Source: Clostridium punense | Lineage (GTDB): Bacteria > Bacillota > Clostridia > Clostridiales > Clostridiaceae | DNA length: 64,000 nucleotides | Reading direction: 5' to 3' | NCBI RefSeq assembly: GCF_017874425.1 | Contig: NZ_JAGGLL010000021.1 | Span: 1 to 64,000 of the forward strand | Part shown: one piece after another, positions 37,542-46,778 of the stretch | Position numbering within the stretch: position 1 is the first letter of the stretch | How the letters are laid out: every line of letters starts with the position of its first letter | Made by a program: the position numbers and the translations under genes | The notes under the pieces: model-generated | What the model saw: the letters and a program-made list of their open reading frames with translations, nothing else | Told to the model about the DNA's origin: nothing | Databases searched by the model: none

Positions 37542-38762
37542 ATGAAAGTTGGAAAACCGGTGAATTATTGCGAAGATATTATAAAATATATAAATAAAAT
37601 AAAAGAAAAATTGTATAACAATATGTATTGCTCAGCACAGGAGTTAGAAAAAGATTTTTACACAATTAATGAACTAACTGGTACTAAACCAAACACCACG
37701 GAGTATGAATATTTAAAGAGTGTATTTACAGTGCAGGAATTTCTTATAAATGAGGTATGTAAAATACATGAGAGTGAAAATGATTTAGTTAATGCTAAAC
37801 TTTTTAGTGAAAATTTAAATATAAAAGAACTTAAGAAGCAGCTTAAGGATGGAAAAATGGCATTTAATATATACTCATTTAATGACAGTGGATATGATTA
37901 TTTTTTAATTGGGGATATACATTCAGATTCAGTAAGTTTAAAGAGAATACTTCATATTTGTAATTTCTTTAGCAATGTTGTTGAGAAAAAGAAAAAACGA
38001 CTTATTTTCTTAGGTGATTATGTAGATAGAGGTAAAGCACATATTAAAACCTTAGAGTATTTATTGGCTTTAAAGTTTTTGTTTCCTAACTATATATATT
38101 TATTAAAGGGAAACCATGATGCTGGTATTATAGTTGAGGAAAAAGTTAAGCTCAGCGTAAAAAAACCAGAGAATGAAAGTGATGAGGATTATTTTCTTTT
38201 ATATTTGAATAACCTTTTAAGCAGTGATAACACATTAAGACTTCGCATACTAAATTCATATCTAAACTTTTTTAATAGTTTATGTAATATTGCTTTTATA
38301 ACTAACCAAAGTGTTACTTTGTTAGCAGTACATGGTGGTATTCCAAGACCTAGAAAAAATGATTCAAAATATTATAGTTATATTAATAGCATATCTGATC
38401 TTACAAATATTAAAATAATAGATAACATGAATAAAACTATATGTAATAATATGCTTTGGAGTGATCCTTGTGAAAGTGATGATAATCTCAGAGAGAACTC
38501 TGGAAGGTTTAGATTCACAGTAGAACATTTTGAGGAATTCCAAAAGCATATAAATTTTGATTTATTAATAAGGGGGCATGTGGCAGAGAAGAACGGATTT
38601 AAAGGATTCTTTAATGATAGATTGTTTACCATATTCTCTAGTGGTGCTATTTTAGAAAATGATATAAATATAAACAATGAAACAGCCTATGAGGATATTA
38701 ATCCAAGGATACTTGAGTTTTCTAGCACAGGACAAATTTCTTTATTAAATTTAAATAGTTGA
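37542..38762 (+). CDS. PPP-family metallophosphatase (Ser/Thr phosphatase-like)
   Basis: A 406-residue phosphatase. The first 115 residues are a helical extension with no recognised domain. The catalytic part follows the PPP order: GDIHSD (about residue 124; the usual GDxHG has Ser here), LGDYVDRG (about 163), KGNHDAG (about 190), VHGGIPRP (about 264) and RGHV (about 344). PPP enzymes remove phosphate from Ser/Thr in proteins with a dinuclear metal site; bis-nucleotide phosphatases have similar motifs. No protein kinase is nearby. The ribosome site is weak, and a GTG at codon 7 is an alternative start. A strong bidirectional terminator follows. Confidence 0.85.
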   Translation: MKVGKPVNYCEDIIKYINKIKEKLYNNMYCSAQELEKDFYTINELTGTKPNTTEYEYLKSVFTVQEFLINEVCKIHESENDLVNAKLFSENLNIKELKKQLKDGKMAFNIYSFNDSGYDYFLIGDIHSDSVSLKRILHICNFFSNVVEKKKKRLIFLGDYVDRGKAHIKTLEYLLALKFLFPNYIYLLKGNHDAGIIVEEKVKLSVKKPENESDEDYFLLYLNNLLSSDNTLRLRILNSYLNFFNSLCNIAFITNQSVTLLAVHGGIPRPRKNDSKYYSYINSISDLTNIKIIDNMNKTICNNMLWSDPCESDDNLRENSGRFRFTVEHFEEFQKHINFDLLIRGHVAEKNGFKGFFNDRLFTIFSSGAILENDININNETAYEDINPRILEFSSTGQISLLNLNS

Positions 38763-38786
38763 TTTATGTAAAATTAAATAGCCTAT

Positions 38787-38828
38787 AAAAATACCGTATT
38801 ATTCTCGTTGAGTTTTACGGTATTTTTT
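38787..38828. terminator. Bidirectional intrinsic terminator
   Basis: AAAATACCGTA (38787-38797) pairs with TACGGTATTTT (38816-38826), with T-run on the right and A-run on the left. It serves the phosphatase on the plus strand and the WYL regulator arriving on the minus strand. Confidence 0.85.
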
Positions 38829-38933
38829 CATGGCAATAAAAAAATAGAATTCTCCTTAATTACAACTAAAATATATTAAATTCACCTCTTACATTTTGTG
38901 TTCACTCTCAAAGGAACCTAGTAAGCTTTACAC

Positions 38934-39875
38934 CTATCCTCCATAGTTATCTATTACTTTCTGTGCTTCCATGCATAGAAACTCCTTCATTTCCTCTGGC
39001 TCAATTACTTTAACCTGATTACCTAGTTGCATAAAAAATCTTCCTGTATATTCTAAGTCGCTATAGTCTATTATTTCATCAATATAGCCACCTTCTCCAT
39101 TTGGGTTCATAACAATGCTATCTCCTAGATAGGGATTATTTCTGCATTCCCTTACCCCTAAATCTGTTAAAGTTACATATAACCTTATGGGGTTAATTAT
39201 TTTGTAGGAACTTATATATTCTTTTAAGGAAATATCTAGGTCTTTATATTGGGCATTAGTGTCTTCTAAGTCTAAGATTCTATCAACCCTAAAATGCCTC
39301 ATATCCTCACAGCCAAAATCATAGGCTGGTACATACCAAAAGCCGTGGTTGCTGTATATGCCAATAGGAACTATTCTATAGTTTTTCTTTCCGTTTTTTG
39401 AGGCATATTTTATATTTATAATTTCCTTTTCTAAGGAATGCTTTAATAATTCCTTTATATAAGGAGCTTCAATTTCTCTTTTATGATTCCAAAACATTAA
39501 GGAGGACTCCATTTTATCCACAATACTTTGAAGATCTTCTGGGAGTTTTGTGTACAGCTTTCGTGATACTGAATTTATATCAATTTCAAAGGGAATGGTT
39601 TTATAATGTTTAAGAGATTGAAAAGCAAAGAATATGGCAAGTGCTTCATCTTCATTAAAGTTAATTGGAGGAAGCATTCGCGTTGATAGTACTCTATATC
39701 CACCATCTTTTCCTTGCTCTGTATATAAATACACTCCCATATCTGAGAGTTCTGTTAAATATCTATGAGCAGTTCTTACTGAAATATTAAATTCTTCAGC
39801 CACTTCATTGGCAGTAAATCGCTTCTTTGTGTTTACATATTGCAATAATTCAAATAACTTTTGTGCCTTACTCAT
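38934..39875 (-). CDS. YafY/PafC-type regulator (HTH + WYL)
   Basis: A 313-residue transcription factor: N-terminal DeoR-type winged HTH (TANEVAEEFNISVRTAHRYL, about residues 18-37, then GYRVLSTRMLPPINFNEDEA) and a WYL domain near residues 145-215 (IINIKYASKNGKKNYRIVPI, then NHGFWYVPAYDF). WYL domains sense ligands, often nucleic acid related. It is divergent from the UvrA-like ABC ATPase gene with a 91-bp shared promoter region, suggesting that it controls that gene and itself. The ribosome site is weak. Confidence 0.88.
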   Translation of the reverse strand: MSKAQKLFELLQYVNTKKRFTANEVAEEFNISVRTAHRYLTELSDMGVYLYTEQGKDGGYRVLSTRMLPPINFNEDEALAIFFAFQSLKHYKTIPFEIDINSVSRKLYTKLPEDLQSIVDKMESSLMFWNHKREIEAPYIKELLKHSLEKEIINIKYASKNGKKNYRIVPIGIYSNHGFWYVPAYDFGCEDMRHFRVDRILDLEDTNAQYKDLDISLKEYISSYKIINPIRLYVTLTDLGVRECRNNPYLGDSIVMNPNGEGGYIDEIIDYSDLEYTGRFFMQLGNQVKVIEPEEMKEFLCMEAQKVIDNYGG

Positions 39876-39966
39876 TATTTATTTTCAACCTTTCTCACTT
39901 AATCTTGTCAAGTTCTGTCATATATCCATGATATTCTATATCTATTACTTAATCAAGGAGGTACTC

Positions 39967-42240
39967 ATGGATAAAAACAATATTATTATTTCTGGTGCAC
40001 GAGAAAAAAACTTAAAAAGTATAGATGTTACAATACCTAAAAATCAAATTACCACGGTGGTAGGTGTGTCTGGGTCTGGAAAGTCCGCCTTAGTTTTTGA
40101 TACCGTTGCAGCGGAATCTCAAAGACAATTAAATGAAACTTACTCAAGTTTTATAAGAAATAGATTGCCTCATTATGGTAAGCCAGAGGTGGATTCCATT
40201 AATAATCTTTCCGTATCTATTGTTATTAATCAGAAAAGACTCGGGGACAATGCCCGCTCTACTGTAGGAACTGTAACTGATATTTATAGTCTGCTAAGGC
40301 TATTGTTTTCAAGAATTGGCACTCCCTTTGTGGGATATTCTGATATTTTTTCCTTTAATAATCCTCAAGGAATGTGCGAGGAATGTGAGGGTCTTGGCGT
40401 ATCACAAGGTTTTCGGATAGATCAGCTACTAGATATGAATAAATCCTTAAATGAAGGTGCAATTTTATTCCCTACTTTTTACCCTGGAGGCTTTCGTTGG
40501 AAACGTTATGTTCATACTGGATTATTTGATAATGATAAAAAGCTTAAGGATTATAGTGAGGAGGAACTAGATACTTTGATTAATAAATCTGGCTTCAAAC
40601 CCCAAAATCCAACAAAAGATTGGCCTCCTACTTCCTTTTATGAGGGCGTTATTCCGCGAATAAAAAAAGCATTTCTAACTAAAAGTTGCAGAGAAGCAAA
40701 GCTATATAAAAATCATATAGCAAGAGTAGTCTATGAGGATCTATGCCCTGCCTGCTCTGGAAGTCGCCTAAACTCTAAGGTATTAAGCTGCAAAATAAAT
40801 GGAAAAACCATTGCAGATTGTGTAAATATGACCATCTCTGACTTAATAGACTTTTTAAAAGAAATTAAGGTACCCAGTGTAATTACAGTTACAGAGTCAC
40901 TACTTCAGCAACTGAGTTATGCAAAAGAAGTGGGCCTTGGATATCTGTCCTTAAGTCGTGGAACTTCTACCTTATCTGGTGGTGAGTCTCAACGTATAAA
41001 AATGATACGTCAGCTTGGTAGTAGCTTAAATGGTTTAATTTATATTTTTGATGAGCCAAGCATTGGCCTCCATCCTCATGATATTCTTAGAATTAATAGC
41101 CTATTAAAAAGGTTAAAGGAAAAAGGCAATACTATTTTAATTGTGGAGCATGACCCAGATATTATTAAAATCTCTGATTGCCTCCTTGAAATGGGGCCTG
41201 GTTCTGGGGTTCTAGGTGGAGAAGTTATGTTTCTGGGAAGTTTAAGTGAGCTTTATCATAGCTCTACCTTAACAGCTAAATATCTAAAGAGTTGCCATGA
41301 AATGAAAAAAACAATTAGGGAACCTAAGGGTTGGTTAGAAATAAACAATGGTTCCTTACATAACCTCCATAATGTTCAGGTGAAGATTCCAAAAGGAGTA
41401 ATGACTGTGGTAACAGGGGTAGCTGGTTCAGGAAAAAGTACACTGTTTAATAAACTTCTTCCTGCTTATTATCCACAATGTATTTCAATTAATCAAAAGT
41501 CCATTACCACTAACAAACGTTCCAATATAGCTACCTTTTCAGGTATTTTAGACCCTATTAGAAATTTATTAGGAAGTGTAAATAAGGTTGATGATTCCCT
41601 ATTTAGTTTTAACTCAAAGGGTGCCTGCCAAAATTGTAAGGGGTTAGGAACCGTGGAACTTGATTTAGCCTTTATGGATGCAGTAACAGAGGTTTGTGAA
41701 GTTTGTAATGGGGAAGGCTTTACTAAAACTGCACTGCAATACTTATACAAAGGCAAAAATATCAGTGATATTCTAAATTTAAGTGTAGTTGAAGCTATAG
41801 AGTTATTTAGGAATCAACCTTTTGTCAGCGAGCTAAACAAGCTACAAGATGTTGGGCTAGGATACTTAAAGTTAGGGCAACGGCTAACCACTTTATCTGG
41901 TGGAGAGCTCCAAAGACTAAAACTTGCCCTTGAATTACAGGAGAAAAATCAAATTTATATACTAGATGAGCCAACTACTGGATTACACCCTTCTGATATT
42001 GAAAAGTTATTATTGATATTTGAAAGACTATTAAACAATGGTAGCACCCTAATTGTTATTGAGCACAATTTAGAAATCATGTGCCATGGAGACTTTATAA
42101 TTGACATGGGGCCAGAAGCAGGAGAATTAGGTGGAAACATAGTGTTCTCTGGAAAACCTGAAGATATATTAGGTTGTGAAGAATCAATTACAGGCAGGTA
42201 TATAAAAAATTATATTAATGATTCTAAGTACAAGGTTTAA
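39967..42240 (+). CDS. UvrA-like ABC ATPase (UvrA2/drug-resistance type)
   Basis: About 757 residues, clearly UvrA-like but shorter than the 940-residue housekeeping UvrA. Two ABC modules are present: Walker A GVSGSGKSALVF (about residue 33) and GVAGSGKSTLFN (about 485), signatures LSGGESQRIKMI and LSGGELQRLKLA, Walker B LIYIFDEPSIGLHP and IYILDEPTTGLHP. Zn-finger pairs remain (CEECEGLG, CPACSGSRL, CQNCKGLG, CEVCNGEG), while the UvrB-binding region is reduced. Such proteins are linked to drug resistance or accessory repair. Start at the ATG at 39967, behind AAGGAGG; the longer upstream frame is not translated. Probably regulated by the divergent WYL protein. Confidence 0.9.
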   Translation: MDKNNIIISGAREKNLKSIDVTIPKNQITTVVGVSGSGKSALVFDTVAAESQRQLNETYSSFIRNRLPHYGKPEVDSINNLSVSIVINQKRLGDNARSTVGTVTDIYSLLRLLFSRIGTPFVGYSDIFSFNNPQGMCEECEGLGVSQGFRIDQLLDMNKSLNEGAILFPTFYPGGFRWKRYVHTGLFDNDKKLKDYSEEELDTLINKSGFKPQNPTKDWPPTSFYEGVIPRIKKAFLTKSCREAKLYKNHIARVVYEDLCPACSGSRLNSKVLSCKINGKTIADCVNMTISDLIDFLKEIKVPSVITVTESLLQQLSYAKEVGLGYLSLSRGTSTLSGGESQRIKMIRQLGSSLNGLIYIFDEPSIGLHPHDILRINSLLKRLKEKGNTILIVEHDPDIIKISDCLLEMGPGSGVLGGEVMFLGSLSELYHSSTLTAKYLKSCHEMKKTIREPKGWLEINNGSLHNLHNVQVKIPKGVMTVVTGVAGSGKSTLFNKLLPAYYPQCISINQKSITTNKRSNIATFSGILDPIRNLLGSVNKVDDSLFSFNSKGACQNCKGLGTVELDLAFMDAVTEVCEVCNGEGFTKTALQYLYKGKNISDILNLSVVEAIELFRNQPFVSELNKLQDVGLGYLKLGQRLTTLSGGELQRLKLALELQEKNQIYILDEPTTGLHPSDIEKLLLIFERLLNNGSTLIVIEHNLEIMCHGDFIIDMGPEAGELGGNIVFSGKPEDILGCEESITGRYIKNYINDSKYKV

Positions 42241-42527
42241 AACTTCAACTATTAATTTACAGCTTAAACCTCACAACCCCAAAATAATATTAACCACCTA
42301 GGTTGCTTCCCTATCTGCATAGAGAGGATGGAAATTATGCTTCTACTCTTATTTCTACCAGGCTTGTCTTAGTAGTCGGTGTGATATATTCTAATTTTTA
42401 TACTCTCGTTATATCTCAGACTACTTCTGAAATCTAACGGGTTATATATCTGATTTTTAAGATTCCATGAAATCTTTATAAAGAGATATATTTAAAGCTT
42501 CTTTTATAGATATATTTATAACCATAA

Positions 42528-42607
42528 ATCGTGAAAAGTTCTTTTATTGAAATCTTAATATACAGATATCGTGAAAAATTGTTTTATTGAAATCTTTATA
42601 AAAAGAT
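42528..42607 (+). repeat. Two tandem 40-bp units
   Basis: Unit 1 (42528-42567) and unit 2 (42568-42607) both start ATCGTGAAAA and share TTTTATTGAAATCTT; a partial third unit precedes them (about 42468-42487, TGAAATCTTTATAAAGAGAT). Confidence 0.75.
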
Positions 42608-42634
42608 AAGAAGATATAGTGTTCATGCGGGTTT
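42604..42634 (+). repeat. Copy 2 of the 31-bp dispersed repeat
   Basis: Matches 1658-1688 with one mismatch; it overlaps the end of the second tandem unit by four bases. Confidence 0.7.
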
Positions 42635-42755
42635 CAAGGGTTTTATGTGGAATTAGGCTACTATTTTTTATTGATGTGATGATGTAATTAAGGGATATGT
42701 AAAAACCAAGTATTTTAAACTTCATTTTGACATATCCCTCTTTTAAAGTCTCTAT

Positions 42756-42805
42756 TTAGAATCTTATTGAGTTTTTCATGCTTAATACTAAAAGCTACCT
42801 TCCAA
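42756..42805 (-). pseudogene. Remnant of a second copy of the ABC permease C-terminus
   Basis: In minus sense it reads SQLWKVAFSIKHEKLNKIL, matching the end of the permease at 43898 (ILWNVAFNIKPEKLDKAL). Stop codons lie just upstream, so only this tail survives. Confidence 0.6.
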
Positions 42806-42829
42806 AGCTGGCTATAAAACTACTACTTG

Positions 42830-43000
42830 AAACAATAATATAATAATAAGGATTGTGTAGAAGAAATATCTTCATAAGAGGTTCTAGCTTCCTTTAAAAT
42901 CACAAGGTTCTTCGCCTCTATATGATTTAGATAATTTATAAAATATTCAATATCAGAAAGCCTGCTAAGAAAAGATTCATCATGTTTAAAGCATTTGAAA
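42830..43000 (-). pseudogene. Unidentified open fragment
   Basis: About 55 codons open without a start codon, including KHDESFLSRLSDIEYFINYL then NHIEAKNLVILKEARTSYE. It looks protein-like and may be the C-terminus of a lost gene. No family recognised. Confidence 0.3.
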
Positions 43001-43014
43001 ATTCACTCATAAGC

Positions 43015-43827
43015 TTATTTCTGAATAAATTTTACTAGCTCTTCATTAAATTTATCCTTTTGATCATAAAACACTCCATGACCACTATAGCTGAAAGGTA
43101 ATAGTTTTGAATTTTTAATGATTTTGTTTTGTATTTCACCTAGTTCAAAAGGAACAACCTTATCATGGATTCCATGAATAATTAAAGTTGGAACATTTAC
43201 TGCCTCTAAATCACAAAACAGCACTTCATTTAACCAAGTATTGGCAATGGCTGCGGTTGACCATCCAGCCGCTTGTAAGCCTAACTGGAAAAACCAATCT
43301 GAGAAGGCTTCACTTATGAACTGGTAAAAGAATATATCTCCAAAACCTCTAAGCATTTTAGGTCTATCGTCATATGTTCCTTCGATTAGCTGTAGAACTG
43401 TTTCCTTATCTAATCCGTAAGGAAAATTAGAACGCTTAATGAGACTAGGTGCAGCTGCAGAAACTAGAACAAGCTTTGATATTCCATACCCTTTATGTCT
43501 CCCCATATATCTTGCGGCTATGGCCCCTCCAGTTGAATGTCCTACAAGTGTAATATCACATAATCCAAGTGTATCAATTACACTTTTAACATCATCTGCT
43601 AGGGTATTGTAATCATATCCTGTCCATGGTTTATCTGAATTTCCAAATCCTCTTGTATCTATTCCTATACATCTATAACCTTGCTTAGGGAGCTTGTCAA
43701 ACTGATATTCAAACAATTTATGACTGCCAGGCCACCCATGTATAAACAGAATTGTCTTTTTTCCTTCTGGATTCAAATCTTCCACATATACTTTTACATT
43801 TGTAGAACATTTTATATAATAGCTCAT
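43015..43827 (-). CDS. Alpha/beta hydrolase
   Basis: A 270-residue alpha/beta hydrolase of the epoxide-hydrolase/haloperoxidase/esterase type: oxyanion segment FIHGWPGSHKLFEYQF, nucleophile elbow GHSTGGAIAARYMG (Ser near residue 97), acid in IIHGIHDKVVPFE and His in YSGHGVFYDQKDKF. No signal peptide; substrate unknown. TTGGAGG lies before the ATG. It sits between the duplicated-permease debris and the ABC exporter operon. Confidence 0.9.
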   Translation of the reverse strand: MSYYIKCSTNVKVYVEDLNPEGKKTILFIHGWPGSHKLFEYQFDKLPKQGYRCIGIDTRGFGNSDKPWTGYDYNTLADDVKSVIDTLGLCDITLVGHSTGGAIAARYMGRHKGYGISKLVLVSAAAPSLIKRSNFPYGLDKETVLQLIEGTYDDRPKMLRGFGDIFFYQFISEAFSDWFFQLGLQAAGWSTAAIANTWLNEVLFCDLEAVNVPTLIIHGIHDKVVPFELGEIQNKIIKNSKLLPFSYSGHGVFYDQKDKFNEELVKFIQK

Positions 43828-43897
43828 TATGAACCTCCAATAATTATTAGCTCTACCACTATATTATTCACTTTGCAAAAGAGTGTGTATGCTAAAA

Positions 43898-45556
43898 CTA
43901 TTGTCCCAAAGCCTTATCAAGTTTTTCAGGCTTAATGTTGAAAGCTACATTCCAAAGTATTAGGTTAGCTACAATACTTACACCTAAAAGTATATAAAAA
44001 CTATAATCCATTTTGCCTATAAAATAGTGTGCTACCCATATGGCACCAATGACAAACATTAAGATAAAGTTTATGCCTACGTCAGATTGTTTTGCAGCAT
44101 CATAGGGTTGTGAAAATGGCAGGCCTTTTTTCATAGTCATAAAGCATAATAGAGTATAACTCATCATATTCAAAAGAATCACCACTAAATCTCCTGTTAT
44201 CCTCACTCCAAAAATAGCTATGAAAACTGCTGCTTGAAACAAAAATATAGGAAGAAATAGCTTAGCTATAAGTGCTTTCATAGTTCCTTTAAACACAGGC
44301 TTATAGTTGTTAATTGGCATAGTTTTATAGATCCAAGCTCCTTTATAGTTTCCGGAGTACTTAACCATAATAATAATTGAAGATAACATCATTCCAGTAA
44401 AGTATATAAAAAAGTAAGATTTTCCCTTAGAAATCTCAGCAAAGGAAGACATAGATAACCTTTGAAAGATAAATATAAAAGGAAAGATTATAGCAAGCCC
44501 TAAGGATGGGTATACCTTAAGCTTAAATTCCCTTTCATTTTTGATCATGTCTGAGGTAAACCTAAAGAACAGCCTCTCCTCTTTGCTTCTGCACAAAATC
44601 TTTGAAATTAATTCCCCAGGTTTTCTTTTAACTTTTTTCCTCTTTCCAGAGTTATTAGTCATCTTTTGAAGATTTTCTTCAAACATAGCCATGGACTTAA
44701 CATAAAACGCTATTGCAGTAATTGGAACTACAACAGCCATCACAGAAAGAATACCATAAACTAAATTTATCTCTGATTTTTTCATTATCTCAAATGGGGC
44801 TGCAAACCATACAGGAGGCAGCAAATATTGCCACCACTTTGGTGTAAACTGAACATTCATTTCTGCTACCTGGAATAGTCTCCCCACCATTTGATAACCT
44901 ATAGCAATTACTAAGCTTAGAATAATTTGAAAATAGTTGATTACATCTTTAAGCTTTTCTCCATCAAAGAATCTTAAAATTATAAGATATAAGAAGGAAG
45001 TTAAAACTATTATAAACATATCTAAGAATATCACTGCTACAATAAACATAAGAGTAAATAATATTCCATGCTTTGAAACACTAGCAATAAGAGCTGGTAA
45101 AATCAAGGCTATGGTTACATAAAACATATATAAAGACACATGAATGGTCTTTGCAAAGTTTAAGGTTCTTGAATCTACTGGCTTTGTGCCTATTATATTT
45201 TTATCCCTCACATCTAAAAGTACCGATGAAAAATCTGAAATTAAAGAGGACATAATTAAAAACATAATTATCCCAAACACAATACTCATTTGATATAAAT
45301 AACTGCTTTCCATGAGAATAAAAGGAATTAACATTAACCCAATAAGGATATATACCCAGAGGGATTTTAAAAACCTATTACTGTTGTCTTTTTCACTTTT
45401 TTTATTATCATTAGCTGCAAAAACTGTTGGTACTCTTCTTCCATCCATTAAAAGCTTTATTTGAAGTATTTTTCTCATTACCTCATAATCTACTCCAAGT
45501 TTTTTGAAGATGGACTTAAACCTATCTAAAAACTTTAAAAATTTAAAATCCTTCAT
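43898..45556 (-). CDS. ABC exporter permease (ABC-2 type)
   Basis: About 552 residues with roughly 12 predicted membrane segments in two groups separated by a cytoplasmic basic stretch (NNSGKRKKVKRKPGELISK). Partner of the ATP-binding protein encoded just upstream; together they form an exporter of unknown substrate. Start set at the ATG at 45556, seven bases after AGAGGTG and four bases beyond the ATPase stop codon; the longer frame to 45607 would overlap the ATPase gene by 47 bp. A decayed copy of its C-terminus lies at about 42756-42805. Confidence 0.82.
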   Translation of the reverse strand: MKDFKFLKFLDRFKSIFKKLGVDYEVMRKILQIKLLMDGRRVPTVFAANDNKKSEKDNSNRFLKSLWVYILIGLMLIPFILMESSYLYQMSIVFGIIMFLIMSSLISDFSSVLLDVRDKNIIGTKPVDSRTLNFAKTIHVSLYMFYVTIALILPALIASVSKHGILFTLMFIVAVIFLDMFIIVLTSFLYLIILRFFDGEKLKDVINYFQIILSLVIAIGYQMVGRLFQVAEMNVQFTPKWWQYLLPPVWFAAPFEIMKKSEINLVYGILSVMAVVVPITAIAFYVKSMAMFEENLQKMTNNSGKRKKVKRKPGELISKILCRSKEERLFFRFTSDMIKNEREFKLKVYPSLGLAIIFPFIFIFQRLSMSSFAEISKGKSYFFIYFTGMMLSSIIIMVKYSGNYKGAWIYKTMPINNYKPVFKGTMKALIAKLFLPIFLFQAAVFIAIFGVRITGDLVVILLNMMSYTLLCFMTMKKGLPFSQPYDAAKQSDVGINFILMFVIGAIWVAHYFIGKMDYSFYILLGVSIVANLILWNVAFNIKPEKLDKALGQ

Positions 45557-45560
45557 AAGT

Positions 45561-46343
45561 CTACACCTCTTCAACCACAGAGACAAACTCCTCTGCAATA
45601 GTTTCATACTGGTTAAACCCTGTAAGCTGGTTGAAGATTTGTTCTAGGGTACCCTCTTTAATATTTTCCTTAAGCTCATTAAAGCTACCATCTGCAACAA
45701 CTTCACCATTATTTAAAAGTATTATTCTATTGCTTATTTTCTCCACCACGTCCATGATGTGTGAGGAGTAAAATATGGTTTTACCTTGCTTTGAAAGATG
45801 AAAAAGAATTTCTTTAACTACCATTACACTATTTGCATCTAGTCCACTTAGAGGCTCATCTAAAAATAATATGTCTGGATTGTGAAGAAGACTAGAGATA
45901 ATTAAAACCTTCTGCTTCATGCCCTTAGAAAAAGAGCTAATTCTTGAATTATAGGAGTCTTTTATTCCTAAAAGCTCCATAAGCTTTTCTGCTTTTACAT
46001 CTGCCTTTTCAAAAGTTAAGCCATAGAGTTCTCCTATAAAGGTGAGATATTCCCTTGCTGTAAGGCTATCATAAATGTCGGCAATCTCAGGTACATATCC
46101 AATTCTTCTTTTATATTCTTTGCTATCCTTTGATATATCTTGTCCTAATATTTTAACTTCTCCCTGGTACCCATGTACAATACCTAAGATAATTTTAATA
46201 GTAGTACTCTTACCTGCTCCATTAGGTCCAATATATCCAATAATTTCTCCTTGGTGTATTTCTAAATTTATCCCCTTTAAAACCCTTTTTTCCCCATAAC
46301 TCATGGACAGGTTCTTAATCTCTACTGTCACATCATTACCCAT
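45561..46343 (-). CDS. ABC transporter ATP-binding protein
   Basis: A 260-residue ABC ATPase: Walker A GPNGAGKSTTIKI (about residue 40), Q-loop near GYVPEI, signature FSKGMKQKV, Walker B DILFLDEPLSGLD and switch His in IFYSSHIMDVVEK. It resembles the CcmA/DrrA-type ATPases of ABC-2 exporters. GGGGGAG lies before the ATG. It forms a two-gene operon with the permease immediately downstream. Confidence 0.94.
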   Translation of the reverse strand: MGNDVTVEIKNLSMSYGEKRVLKGINLEIHQGEIIGYIGPNGAGKSTTIKIILGIVHGYQGEVKILGQDISKDSKEYKRRIGYVPEIADIYDSLTAREYLTFIGELYGLTFEKADVKAEKLMELLGIKDSYNSRISSFSKGMKQKVLIISSLLHNPDILFLDEPLSGLDANSVMVVKEILFHLSKQGKTIFYSSHIMDVVEKISNRIILLNNGEVVADGSFNELKENIKEGTLEQIFNQLTGFNQYETIAEEFVSVVEEV

Positions 46344-46778
46344 ATAAACTCCCCCAACTGTTAAATTAATACTTATAATATATCATTTTCCATTTACAAT
46401 TTCAAATTATAATGTGAATTTAAACTAATTGTTTAAATTTTTCTTGAAATTATATTTATTATTATTCATTAATTAAATTTACATTTAATTTTAATTCTCT
46501 AGAGTTCATATAAAATAGTGACCAATATATTACTACTGTTTTTAAATTGGTTTTATTATTTTCTGTTAGGTTTATAAGTAATGTTTATCTTATCTTTAAG
46601 GGCTCTGTGCCTATATTGCACCATCTATATAAGTAAAAAAACAACAGAAAAACCATGAATAATATGAAGAATTAATTCTTATATTATCCATGGCTTATTA
46701 AGCCCACCCTAATAAATCTTCCTTTTATTGAAGCCTGCTAATAAATATTATTTTAAATTTCGTGGTTTTCCTAGAAAA
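46344..46778. other. Intergenic region with the feoB terminator
   Basis: About 435 bp of AT-rich DNA. The part near 46651-46692 is the feoB terminator; the rest, next to the exporter ATPase start, should hold the exporter promoter. No gene seen. Confidence 0.4.
46653..46692 (-). terminator. Probable feoB terminator
   Basis: CCATGAATAATATGAAGAA pairs with TTCTTATATTATCCATGG with one mismatch and one bulge; in minus sense it is followed by TTTTTCTGTTG. Confidence 0.65.

Larger units (their letters stand above)
42241..42755. other. Repeat-rich intergenic DNA
   Basis: No gene. It contains the 40-bp tandem repeat (42528-42607), a partial related unit near 42468, and the second copy of the 31-bp dispersed repeat. 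Confidence 0.5.

Noticed and set aside
39808-39966. 53-residue N-terminal extension of the UvrA-like protein
   Set aside because: Hydrophobic junk translation over the divergent regulator's promoter and start; AAGGAGG marks the ATG at 39967.
45557-45607. Longer N-terminus for the ABC permease overlapping the ATPase gene
   Set aside because: No ribosome site for the upstream start; the ATG at 45556 has AGAGGTG at proper spacing.
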